DNA from: Nitrospira sp.
GTDB taxonomy: Bacteria > Nitrospirota > Nitrospiria > Nitrospirales > Nitrospiraceae
NCBI GenBank assembly: GCA_030123625.1
Contig: CP126121.1
Location: 1,218,179-1,282,178 of the forward strand
DNA: 64,000 nucleotides
Direction of reading: 5' to 3'
Position numbers and translations under genes: made by a program. The notes beneath the pieces were generated by a model, which saw only the letters and a list, made by a program, of their open reading frames with translations, did no database searches and was not told the origin of the DNA. Positions 54,628-62,924 of the stretch are shown here, piece by piece. The stretch's first letter is position 1; the number at the start of each line of letters is the position of its first letter.

Positions 54628-56220
54628 ATGACAGAGGAGCGTCCCTGCGACGATGTGCTCAACATCGCATTCCCGGCCATTCGGCAGAATACCCCGGTCT
54701 GTGCGAAGTCTTCACATTTCGTGGTCCCCAAGGATCTTCTGCCGGCGATCACCCACTATCTCCATACCCAACCGAATTTTCGCGGCAGGCTGACGCTCTT
54801 ATGGGCCTGTGATCATCGCCCCGTCCGCACCACCTACGGGCTCTACTACTTATTTACGCTGGAGGGCTCTCATCACTGGGTGGTGTTGTCCACTGAAATG
54901 ACGGGCACCGATCGGCTGTTTCCATCCATTACCCCGCACATTCATGCCGCTCAGTGGTATGAGCGCGAGATTCGCGACATGTTCGGATTGATTCCCCAGG
55001 GACACCCCGACTTGCGGCGTCTGGTGCGGCATGAACATTGGCCAAAGGGGACACACCCGCTCAGAAAGGACTTCTCCTGGGACTGCAGGCTCGGTCGACA
55101 GCAGGGTGAACATCACTTCCGCCATATTGAAGGAGAGGGGGTGTTCGAAGTGCCGGTGGGCCCTATTCATGCGGGAATCATTGAGCCCGGACACTTTCGG
55201 TTTTCCGTGGCCGGTGAACCGATCATGCAGCTTGAATTGCGCCATTTTTGGAAACACCGCGGCATCGAAAAACTGTTCGAGCAACAGACACTGATCGATG
55301 CGGTGCCGCTGGCTGAACGCGTGTCCGGAGACACGACAGTGGGACACGGTCTCGCCTATTGCCAGGCGGTTGAAACGCTCTTGCACCTGGAAGTGCCGCG
55401 ACGTGCCAGGTATCTGCGCACTCTCTTTCTGGAATTGGAGCGACTTCACAATCACCTCGGCGACATCGGCGCCATATGCAATGACACCGCCTATTCGCTG
55501 GCTCATGCGCACTGTGGGCGGATGAAGGAGCGGATCATGCAACTCAATGACCGGCTCACAGGTTCACGATTCCTTCGAGGCATGATTCGGGTCGGAGGAG
55601 TGACTCGCGATATAGAAAACCGCCGACTCGTCGACATCGTCGATGAGCTGAGCCAACTCCAGCCCGACTTTTCCGAAGTGGGAGCTATTATTTTTGCGAA
55701 CGCCTCCCTTACCGATCGCCTGGAAACGACCGGAATTCTCCACGAACACACAGCGTGGGATCATGCCGTGATGGGCGTCGTAGGACGGGCATCGGGCAGG
55801 GATTGTGATCTGAGGCGTGATCGCCCATTTGCCGCCTATGACGAACTCCCCATGAACGTGGCTCTGTATCGTTACGGGGACGTGCGGGCCAGATTGCGCG
55901 TTCGTGGCGATGAAATTCACGAATCCATTCGGCTCATTCGCGAATTGCGCGACAAGATCCCGGACGGTCCCATTGCACATGAACCGGGTGACTTGCCGAG
56001 TCCCGGCGACTGGACGCTGTCAGCGGTCGAGGGGTGGCGAGGCGAGATTCTGTATATGGTGATGGCGGGGGAAGGCGGCCGGATTCATCGGTGCAAGGTC
56101 CGTGACCCGTCATTCGTAAATTGGCCAGCCATTCAATGGGCGGTACCGGGAAACATCATCCCGGACTTTCCGCTGATCAACAAGAGCTTTAACCTCTCAT
56201 ACGCCGGCAACGATCTGTAA
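54628..56220 (+). CDS. hyfG: Ehr complex large subunit, HyfG-like without NiFe ligands
   Basis: About 530 residues (ATG at 54628 has a better-spaced GGAGAGG than 54622). Numbering here follows 54622. Residues ~25-155 are a NuoC/HyfG-N domain (YEREIRDMFGLIPQGHPDLR). Residues ~180-532 are the NuoD/hydrogenase-large fold. The first NiFe motif (normally RxCGxC-x-x-xH) reads ERVSGDTTVGH (232-242), with no cysteine. The second (normally DPCxxC) reads INKSFNLSYAGNDL at the C-terminus, again without cysteine. All four NiFe ligands are thus lost. The rest is well conserved, and the C-terminus ends naturally, so this is a functional subfamily trait of Ehr complexes, not damage. Confidence 0.92.
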   Translation: MTEERPCDDVLNIAFPAIRQNTPVCAKSSHFVVPKDLLPAITHYLHTQPNFRGRLTLLWACDHRPVRTTYGLYYLFTLEGSHHWVVLSTEMTGTDRLFPSITPHIHAAQWYEREIRDMFGLIPQGHPDLRRLVRHEHWPKGTHPLRKDFSWDCRLGRQQGEHHFRHIEGEGVFEVPVGPIHAGIIEPGHFRFSVAGEPIMQLELRHFWKHRGIEKLFEQQTLIDAVPLAERVSGDTTVGHGLAYCQAVETLLHLEVPRRARYLRTLFLELERLHNHLGDIGAICNDTAYSLAHAHCGRMKERIMQLNDRLTGSRFLRGMIRVGGVTRDIENRRLVDIVDELSQLQPDFSEVGAIIFANASLTDRLETTGILHEHTAWDHAVMGVVGRASGRDCDLRRDRPFAAYDELPMNVALYRYGDVRARLRVRGDEIHESIRLIRELRDKIPDGPIAHEPGDLPSPGDWTLSAVEGWRGEILYMVMAGEGGRIHRCKVRDPSFVNWPAIQWAVPGNIIPDFPLINKSFNLSYAGNDL

Positions 56221-56241
56221 CAATCTGTAAGGAGGTCGCTG

Positions 56242-56751
56242 ATGTTCCGCATCATCAAGAAGAGCTTGAAAATCGGCGTCGTAACGGGCCAGTACTCAAG
56301 AGCAAACACTCCTACGATACCGATCGTACCGGAGGTAAAGGAGAAGGTCGCGCTCTTCAAACGGTCCCTGGCGATCCGCGAAGTGGACACCGGCTCGTGC
56401 AACGCGTGCGAGATGGAGATGAATGCGCTGATGAATCCCATATACGATGCCGAGCGGTTCGGTATTCACATCGCGGCCTCGCCGCGACACGCCGATGCAT
56501 TGGTGGTGACCGGGCCGGTCACCGTCAACATGGAGCGAGCGTTGAAAGATGCGCACAAGCAAACACCCGACCCTAAACTAGTCATTGCGCTCGGCGACTG
56601 CGCGATCAACTGCGGCATGTTCAAAGGCAGCTATGCCGTGACCGGCCCGGTTGAGCGACACATTCCGGTCGACATCCGTATCCCGGGCTGTCCGCCGTGT
56701 CCAGCGGACATTCTCGAAGCCCTGTCGGAATTGCGCACAGGAAGGCCCTAA
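56242..56751 (+). CDS. hyfI: Ehr/Hyf complex small subunit, HyfI-like (NuoB type)
   Basis: 169 residues; AAGGAGG before the ATG. Cysteines for the proximal [4Fe-4S] cluster are complete: DTGSCNACEME (Cys53, Cys56), GDCAINCG (Cys120) and PGCPPCPADI (Cys150). This matches HyfI/NuoB, so the electron-transfer cluster next to the (NiFe-less) large subunit is kept. Last gene of the operon; no HyfH-type ferredoxin subunit follows. Confidence 0.93.
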   Translation: MFRIIKKSLKIGVVTGQYSRANTPTIPIVPEVKEKVALFKRSLAIREVDTGSCNACEMEMNALMNPIYDAERFGIHIAASPRHADALVVTGPVTVNMERALKDAHKQTPDPKLVIALGDCAINCGMFKGSYAVTGPVERHIPVDIRIPGCPPCPADILEALSELRTGRP

Positions 56752-56796
56752 GGCGTAACGGAAGGATACCCATCGCGTATCCGATGGAGCATGGAT

Positions 56797-56816
56797 AAAA
56801 AAGCCAGGCACCTGGC
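56797..56816 (-). terminator. Rho-independent terminator of the hybrid kinase operon
   Basis: On the minus strand GCCAGG-TG-CCTGGC is followed by six T residues (seen as AAAAAA on plus at 56797-56802). It lies about 90 bases after the kinase stop at 56903 and faces the plus-strand operon end. Confidence 0.75.
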
Positions 56817-56902
56817 GCAGACACCGGATCGTAAGAACGAGATCCGTGGGAAGTCAGGGCAAGAGACTCTTCCTCCTTCAGGATAGTTCTTTCAACGGTT
56901 TT

Positions 56903-59215
56903 CTACGCCACCTTCTTTCCATCAAGCACTTCACGAACTTTTTGGGTAAGCAGATTCGGCGTAAAGGGTTTCTGGAGAAAAGCCGTGTCCCGTTTGATCC
57001 CACCCTGTTCGAACACCGGATGATCGGGGTAGCCGGACATGTACAAAACCTTGATCTCGGGCCTCACCACCGTTAATTTTTCTGCGACCTCCGGGCCACT
57101 CATCTGCGGCATCGCGACGTCCGTCAGCAATAAATGGATCGGGCCCGGATGCTTCGCGCCGGTCAGAAGCGCTTCGATGCCGTGACGCGCGACCAATACC
57201 TCGTACCCACTGAGGCGAAGAGTTTCTTGCACAAGTCCGCGCACCGACGGGTCGTCCTCGACGACGAGGACGGTTTCGCGCCCCATCGCTCTGCCCACTG
57301 TTCCATTGATGACCGGCGCGGCTTGTGCGATTTCATCTACTTTCGGGAAAAAGATCTTGCACGTGGTTCCCAGACCCGGCGTGCTTTCGATCCCAATCGT
57401 TCCACCGCTTTGCTTCACGATACCGTACACAGTGGACAACCCGAGACCCGTTCCCTTCCCTTTTTCTTTGGTGGTAAAAAACGGCTCGAATAAATGCGAT
57501 TGAGTTTCTTCGCTCATCCCATGACCCGTATCCCTGATCGCAAGGAGCACGTACGTTCCTTCGTTGAGCATCATGGTTTCACGTCGAGGACCTTTCCCGA
57601 TGGTGACATTCCGAGTCTGAATCGTCAGCTGGCCACCCGTCGGCATGGCGTCCCGAGCATTCACGGCCAGATTCATGATCACTTGCTCGATCTGCCCCGG
57701 ATCGGCCTTGATCGATCCCAAGTGCGGCTCGAGGTCGGCACAGAGATCAATGATGTCTTCGCCCAACAGCCGCCGGAGCATTCCGTCCATGTTCATGACG
57801 ATCGCGTTCAAATCCACGATCTTGGTCGCTACAAATTGCCGTCGGCTGAATGCCAGCAGTTGGCTGGTCAGTCCGGCGGCACGATCAGCGGCTTTTTTGA
57901 CTTCTTCCATCTCACGTCGAGCGGGATCCGCCGGCGCCAAGCGACTCAGAATCAACTCGCTGTAACCACGAATCACCGTCAGCAAATTATTGAAATCATG
58001 GGCGACACCGCCGGCGAGCCGCCCCACGGCTTCCATCTTCTGCGCTTGGCGCAGTTGCGCCTCCGCCAGGCGCAACGCCTCTTCGGCTCTCGTGCGTTCG
58101 CCGAATTGCCCTATTTTGAGGCCGACATCGGTGATCATGCTGAGCAGCTCGCTGTCCGGCTCGCGGACCTGATGGCTGAAGAATTCGATGACCCCCTCGA
58201 CTTCACCGCCGATACGAATCGGAAACCCGAAGGCTCCATGAAGCCCGGCTTTGGCGGCCAAATCCGCCCGCACAAAAGTGGGATCACACGTCACATCTCT
58301 GATCCACATCGGTCGCCCGTTTTCCCAAATTCGCCCCGGCAGCCCCACCCCGAGCCTGAAGCTCCGGAGCTGCTTCGCTGCAATGAATTCATCGGCGCGG
58401 ACTCTCTCTGCTTGCCAATGATGGAGACACCGCAATGTACCCGTTTGCTTGTCCACTCGCCAAAATACGCCTAGATCCCATTCAAGACTTTCACCGACTG
58501 CCTGAGTGATCCTTGGTACCGCTTCCTCCAGTGTCAGGGCCTCGGATAGAACCCGCGTCACCGCATATTGGGACGCCAGCCGTCGTTCGGCCTGACGGCG
58601 ATCTGTAATGTCCCGCACGAACGCGCTGAAGATATACGCTTCACCGATACGCGCCGGCGAGACGGCAAGCTCGACCGGAAACTCGTGGCCTTCCTTATGT
58701 CGCGCAGCGATCTCGATCCGGCGATTCAACACCGGGCCGACTCCGGTTTTGAGATACTCTCGAATCCCTCGTGCGTGCGATTCATGATCTCGCTCGGGGA
58801 TGATGGTGTCCGAGAGCAATTTTCCCATCGCTTCTTCGCGGGTCCACCCGAAGATCGCCGTCGCTTGGGCATTCCATTCGGTCACGATTCCAGCTGCATC
58901 GATGGTAATGACTCCATCGAGCGCCGTATCGACAATCGCTCGATTGCGTTCCTGACTTTGCAGTAAGGCCGCCTCAGCGGCTCGCGCCCAGGCACTTTCC
59001 TGCTGGGCTTGACGATATTCCGCCCGCAATCGAATCGTGGACCATAACAGCAACACCAACAGAGGGAGCCAGACGGCGGCCACAATGCTGCGCTCAACAT
59101 GGCCGAGCAAGAAGGTCCCCACGCCCAGAGTAAACAGCGTGATCAAGACCATCACGAACATCAACCACTCATAACGGCGAGCCGTTGAAGCCGTTCGCTC
59201 TTCCAGATGGGTCAT
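56903..59215 (-). CDS. Hybrid sensor histidine kinase (PAS-GAF-HisKA-HATPase-REC)
   Basis: 770 residues. Two N-terminal helices (~18-36, 45-62) with almost no periplasmic loop; PAS ~85-205 ([20 protein letters not shown]); GAF ~215-370; HisKA with [20 protein letters not shown] (phospho-His); ATPase with DTGHGM and [14 protein letters not shown]-terminal receiver ~650-765 ([12 protein letters not shown], acceptor Asp in [10 protein letters not shown], Lys in FLQKPF). Such kinases report redox or small-molecule signals through PAS/GAF. The start overlaps the stop of the YkgJ/DUF2156 gene by four bases (59212-59215), so both are expressed together. No output regulator is encoded beside it. Confidence 0.92.
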   Translation of the reverse strand: MTHLEERTASTARRYEWLMFVMVLITLFTLGVGTFLLGHVERSIVAAVWLPLLVLLLWSTIRLRAEYRQAQQESAWARAAEAALLQSQERNRAIVDTALDGVITIDAAGIVTEWNAQATAIFGWTREEAMGKLLSDTIIPERDHESHARGIREYLKTGVGPVLNRRIEIAARHKEGHEFPVELAVSPARIGEAYIFSAFVRDITDRRQAERRLASQYAVTRVLSEALTLEEAVPRITQAVGESLEWDLGVFWRVDKQTGTLRCLHHWQAERVRADEFIAAKQLRSFRLGVGLPGRIWENGRPMWIRDVTCDPTFVRADLAAKAGLHGAFGFPIRIGGEVEGVIEFFSHQVREPDSELLSMITDVGLKIGQFGERTRAEEALRLAEAQLRQAQKMEAVGRLAGGVAHDFNNLLTVIRGYSELILSRLAPADPARREMEEVKKAADRAAGLTSQLLAFSRRQFVATKIVDLNAIVMNMDGMLRRLLGEDIIDLCADLEPHLGSIKADPGQIEQVIMNLAVNARDAMPTGGQLTIQTRNVTIGKGPRRETMMLNEGTYVLLAIRDTGHGMSEETQSHLFEPFFTTKEKGKGTGLGLSTVYGIVKQSGGTIGIESTPGLGTTCKIFFPKVDEIAQAAPVINGTVGRAMGRETVLVVEDDPSVRGLVQETLRLSGYEVLVARHGIEALLTGAKHPGPIHLLLTDVAMPQMSGPEVAEKLTVVRPEIKVLYMSGYPDHPVFEQGGIKRDTAFLQKPFTPNLLTQKVREVLDGKKVA

Positions 59216-60702
59216 GTGGTCGTCCTTGTGATCACCCAGGTGTTCAGAACCATGAAGGGGCGATAGGCCGACTTGGCCGCACGGAGCCCCGGAAGACCCG
59301 CATCATCCATGGCATTGACATAGACCGCCCCTTGCGCCATGGCGGTTCGACAGGTATCGCGGAAGACCCACTGAGCCAAGCCGGGGACGGAACGGTCCGC
59401 GATCTCCAATAAGACGCACCAGGTTTGCGGAGTCAACCAGTAGCCGAAGGTGTAGGCGACGATGTCATCGTTGACCCTCGCGACGGTGCCCGACAAGCCG
59501 GTCTGCTCGTACTCTTGAAAGACGAGCGCATGGGCCGGTTCTGCGTCTTCCAAAAGCAGCGTCCCCATCCGATCAAGACGGCCGTTCCGCTTCTGTTCCG
59601 CCCATCGCCGATAGAGAAGCGCGCAGTCGGCTCGATCGTCGGCACGATACGGCTCGATCGTGATCGCCTGTTCTCGCGCCGCGCGATTGCAGAGTGCCCG
59701 CTGAGATTTATACCGGTCTCCCGCCAAAGCAGCCAAAGCCTCGACAGAGTAAAGGTAATCTCCTTCTTTCGGACGGAATAGGAGCTCATCGCACTCCAAC
59801 AGTTGTCTTTGTGACTCCATCACGTTCTCGATTCGGCTCACCGGCGACGGTCCGTTCCACGCCCGCATGAGCGCGAACGCCTGCTCCACCGCCTGATCCA
59901 GAGGGCCGTCCCCGAGGGGGGGGAGCGGCATGAACCATCCGTCCGGAGACTCGGCAAAAAGAAACAATGTCCGATCGGACTTCATCCATCGGTAGGGAAG
60001 CAGCGATGACCATATATAATGGTAGGGAAACGCAAATGCAGCCGGGGTATCATGGCGAATCACCTGAGCTCGCTCGAGCGCCTCCGCAAAATACGGTGCG
60101 TCCGATGTCATAAGTGGTCGGAGTTGAGGATCGACTCGCTTAGGAGCAAGCCGAACCGTCAGGTCGGGGAGCGTCTTGAGAACGACCACATCCTCCTGAA
60201 AGCGGCCGATAAGGCGAGGATGAGCTACTATCGCCTCTATGATCGTCTCGTCCGCAAGAGTAGTCGCGACACGTTCTCCATACTCGCGAACGGCACTCGA
60301 AGGCGCGTCTCGCATGAACGGACACTTGGAATCCCAACCAAGCAAGACTTCTCGACCCGACGCGTCCCACATCAACGCCAGCGGGTACAGCCGACAATCC
60401 AAGGGTCGAACGTCGTAAATGCCGCACCGCCCTGACTTCGAATCAAAAGCCGGACAGAGGTACCCCTCGCCGATGGGGTTCTTGACAAGCTCAACCTGCG
60501 AGCCGGACTTGGCGGGAAAGAACGACTCGGTGACTCCGCGCGCCACGGCATCGCTGATTTCCGGACCCGTGAAGTATGGGCGGAGAAAACTGTCGGCTTC
60601 CGGAAAACGACAACACACATCACAACGGAAACACGCTGCTTCAGGAACCAACTGAGGCAGCACTCTGATTGCCGGTTTGGAATCCATTGTCATGAGGTTC
60701 AT
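59212..60702 (-). CDS. YkgJ-type cysteine-cluster protein fused to DUF2156 acyltransferase domain
   Basis: About 496 residues; the start may be 60702, 60693 or 60687. Residues ~20-180 hold the YkgJ/CxxCxxCC cluster: ACFRCDVCCRFPEADSF and later SGRCGIYDVRPLDCRLYPL, a zinc/iron-binding fold. Residues ~290-496 match DUF2156 (GNAT-related, seen in lysyl-phosphatidylglycerol synthase C-termini): GDYLYSVEALAALAGDRYKSQRALCNR, then LEIADRSVPGLAQWVFRD. The pairing suggests an aminoacyl- or acyl-transferase whose activity depends on a metal cluster; substrate unknown. Translationally coupled to the hybrid kinase downstream. Confidence 0.82.
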   Translation of the reverse strand: MNLMTMDSKPAIRVLPQLVPEAACFRCDVCCRFPEADSFLRPYFTGPEISDAVARGVTESFFPAKSGSQVELVKNPIGEGYLCPAFDSKSGRCGIYDVRPLDCRLYPLALMWDASGREVLLGWDSKCPFMRDAPSSAVREYGERVATTLADETIIEAIVAHPRLIGRFQEDVVVLKTLPDLTVRLAPKRVDPQLRPLMTSDAPYFAEALERAQVIRHDTPAAFAFPYHYIWSSLLPYRWMKSDRTLFLFAESPDGWFMPLPPLGDGPLDQAVEQAFALMRAWNGPSPVSRIENVMESQRQLLECDELLFRPKEGDYLYSVEALAALAGDRYKSQRALCNRAAREQAITIEPYRADDRADCALLYRRWAEQKRNGRLDRMGTLLLEDAEPAHALVFQEYEQTGLSGTVARVNDDIVAYTFGYWLTPQTWCVLLEIADRSVPGLAQWVFRDTCRTAMAQGAVYVNAMDDAGLPGLRAAKSAYRPFMVLNTWVITRTTT

Positions 60703-60850
60703 CGCGATCCAATCATACGATGCATGCCGGACGGTAGCAAGGAAGGTTCGCTTCCGATCATCTCACCTCGCCGACGGTCCGCATTGCTCTACCTCCTATT
60801 CATCAGGCAGTCCGCCGGGCCTCTTGTCGGTCTCTGATGTGCGTGCTAGC

Positions 60851-62347
60851 ATGAGTCCCGTTGACCATCTGATGCCGCATTTCCGCCACGCCGGAACGAG
60901 AACCAAGGATCTTTTGTTGCCACAAACCGAAGCCCCCTGCCGGACTCTTTCTCCTGAAGCGGCGCTTGACCGTTGCCTAGCCGTTCAGGCGAAGCTACAG
61001 AGCACCAATCTGTTTGGCGCGACTGCGTCGTGGCGAGTCAGCCCCTGCCCGTTTTACCTGTCTTCCGATCAGCTGCAGTTTTTCATCAATTTGGGACCGC
61101 AACTACTCTCGTTCTATCGAGCGCTGAATCGGCTCTATAACGAGAGCGCCAAAGGCATTCAGCCCGCTTGGGTTGCCGGATACCTCGATCGAGGCAAACC
61201 GGATGCCTTGGTGCAGTACAGCCGGATGAAACGGTTTCGCGATGCCCTGCCCGCCGTCATCAGACCCGATGTGATCCCCACACAGGACGGCATGGTCATC
61301 ACCGAGCTGGATTCAGTTCCAGGCGGCATCGGGCTCACCGCCTGTCTCTCGCACATCTATCACGACCTTGCCGACGGTGATTCACAACTCATCGGGGGAC
61401 GAGACGGAATGGTACGGGGATTTGCCCGCATGCTGCGATCTGTGCAAGGCCGGCGTGAAGGATGTATTGCGATCCTGGTCTCCGAAGAATCCAAAGACTA
61501 TCGGCCGGAAATGTCCTGGTTGGCCGCTCAACTCCGCGAAGAGGGGATGCCCGCTTGGTGTGTCGAGCCACGGGATATTCGATTTACAGAGGACGGGCTT
61601 CGCCTCCATGTTCATGACCGTGAACAGCCGATCAGTGTGATCTATCGATTTTATGAACTCTTTGATTTATTGAACATTCCAAAAGCCGAGCTGGTCCAGT
61701 ATGCCGCGAAGAAAGGCTGGGTTTCCATTACTCCTCCTTACAAGCCCGCTCTTGAGGAAAAATCCGCCTTCGCGCTGCTCCACCATCCGATACTTCGCCC
61801 TTTCTGGGAAAAGGAACTCGGAGCGGACTGCATGCTCCATTTGAGCACAATCATGCCGAAAACCTGGCTGCTCGACCCGACACCGCTTCCTGCGATTGCG
61901 ACGATTCCCGGCCTACGGATCGGAGAACGAGCGGTTGCCAATTGGTCCGATCTCGAGAGGGCCACGCAGAAGGAGCGCCGTTTCGTCATCAAGCCTTCCG
62001 GCTTTTCCCCCCTCGCGTGGGGAAGTCGCGGCGTGTCGATCGGACATGACATGCCTCAGAACGCATGGGATGAGGCGCTCCGGAACGCGCTCGCATCCTT
62101 CCCGGCGACACCCTATATTTTACAGGAGTTCCATAAGGGTCGGTTGTTCGACATGGACTGTCTGGATGAAGGCATGCAGACGATCATGCGCATGTCGGGG
62201 CGCGCGCGGTTGTCGCCCTATTACGTCGTGTCGGACGATAAAGCGGAGCTCACCGGCATTCTGGCGACGATCTGTCCGGCCGACAAGAAAATCCTTCACG
62301 GCATGAAGGACGCGATCATGGTTCCTTGCGCCCTCCGACCGAGCTAA
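60851..62347 (+). CDS. ATP-grasp-like protein of unknown function
   Basis: About 498 residues from ATG 60851; the frame is open back to 60677 but that region overlaps the divergent gene start and has a weak site. The C-terminal third shows an ATP-grasp pattern: ERRFVIKPSGFSPLAWGSRG (Lys and Gly-rich loop) and PYILQEFHKGRLFDMDC. The middle holds RPDVIPTQDGMVITELDSVPGGIGL, like glutathionylspermidine-synthase-type folds. Such enzymes ligate a carboxylate to an amine using ATP. It shares a divergent promoter region with the YkgJ/DUF2156 gene and precedes lysine 2,3-aminomutase, so a beta-lysine-containing product is conceivable (inference). Confidence 0.65.
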   Translation: MSPVDHLMPHFRHAGTRTKDLLLPQTEAPCRTLSPEAALDRCLAVQAKLQSTNLFGATASWRVSPCPFYLSSDQLQFFINLGPQLLSFYRALNRLYNESAKGIQPAWVAGYLDRGKPDALVQYSRMKRFRDALPAVIRPDVIPTQDGMVITELDSVPGGIGLTACLSHIYHDLADGDSQLIGGRDGMVRGFARMLRSVQGRREGCIAILVSEESKDYRPEMSWLAAQLREEGMPAWCVEPRDIRFTEDGLRLHVHDREQPISVIYRFYELFDLLNIPKAELVQYAAKKGWVSITPPYKPALEEKSAFALLHHPILRPFWEKELGADCMLHLSTIMPKTWLLDPTPLPAIATIPGLRIGERAVANWSDLERATQKERRFVIKPSGFSPLAWGSRGVSIGHDMPQNAWDEALRNALASFPATPYILQEFHKGRLFDMDCLDEGMQTIMRMSGRARLSPYYVVSDDKAELTGILATICPADKKILHGMKDAIMVPCALRPS

Positions 62348-62392
62348 GTTCCTCAATAAACCCTAACAGTGTGAAAACAACGATGAATGGCA

Positions 62393-62520
62393 GGCAGGAT
62401 GTTCAAAAAGGCCGTCCAGCAAGGCCGCAGCGAGCGAAGAGGCGAAGCGTACTCTGGGCCGTACGTTGAGCCTCTAAGCGATGTGAGAACGCCGCTGGCG
62501 GACTTTTTCAACATCCTGCC
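62393..62520. repeat. 128-base palindromic extragenic repeat
   Basis: Outer arms GGCAGGATGTTCAAAAAGG (left) and CTTTTTCAACATCCTGCC (right) are inverted copies; an inner GAGGC...GTAC...GTAC...GCCTC pair forms a second stem. It lies between plus-strand genes and could fold into a long hairpin. It resembles a REP-type repeat; copies elsewhere in the genome are expected but not seen in this window. Confidence 0.65.
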
Positions 62521-62568
62521 AAAATGGGCGTTTCACTTTGTTGCATTTCCTGGTAGCCTTATACCATT

Positions 62569-62907
62569 GTGGCTGTGACTCTTTTCCATGTCGACTGGTG
62601 TCCTGACTGTCACGTGGTCCGCCGAAAACTGACTGATTTGGGACTGACCTATGAAGCGGTCGTCGTACCGGACAGTAGACGGATGCGCACGCAGGTTTAC
62701 GAGGTATCCGGCCAATACTACGTGCCGGTCATCAAGGACGGCGATCTCGTTCTGACGGAAACCGCCGACATTCTGGCCTATCTGGACGAGCGCTATAGCG
62801 CCGACCGCGCCGGAACTCCGACGGCAACCGAGTTTCAGTCGCAAGCCCGTGCGACCCCCGAGGTTTTGGGCCAAGACGACGAGCACCCTTCTTGCCGAAT
62901 TAACTGA
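62569..62907 (+). CDS. Glutaredoxin/GST-N-like thioredoxin-fold protein
   Basis: 112 residues from a GTG at 62569; no strong ribosome site. TLFHVDWCPDCHVVRRKL has a CPDC active site, YVPVIKDGDLVLTETADILAYLDERY is the cis-Pro region and helix of a glutathione S-transferase N-domain or glutaredoxin. The last ~25 residues are a basic, disordered tail. It is close to KamA (17 bases), so it may be a redox partner; this is inference. Confidence 0.8.
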   Translation: MAVTLFHVDWCPDCHVVRRKLTDLGLTYEAVVVPDSRRMRTQVYEVSGQYYVPVIKDGDLVLTETADILAYLDERYSADRAGTPTATEFQSQARATPEVLGQDDEHPSCRIN

Positions 62908-62924
62908 ACAACGAAGGACGATTC

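Noticed and set aside
49415..56751. Functional group 4 NiFe hydrogenase or formate hydrogenlyase
   Set aside because: The large subunit lacks all NiFe-binding cysteines and no formate dehydrogenase or maturation gene is present.
49415..56751. Ordinary respiratory complex I operon
   Set aside because: Subunit set and order (B, C, E, F, G, I) are Hyf-type; NuoA, J, N, E, F, G and I are missing.
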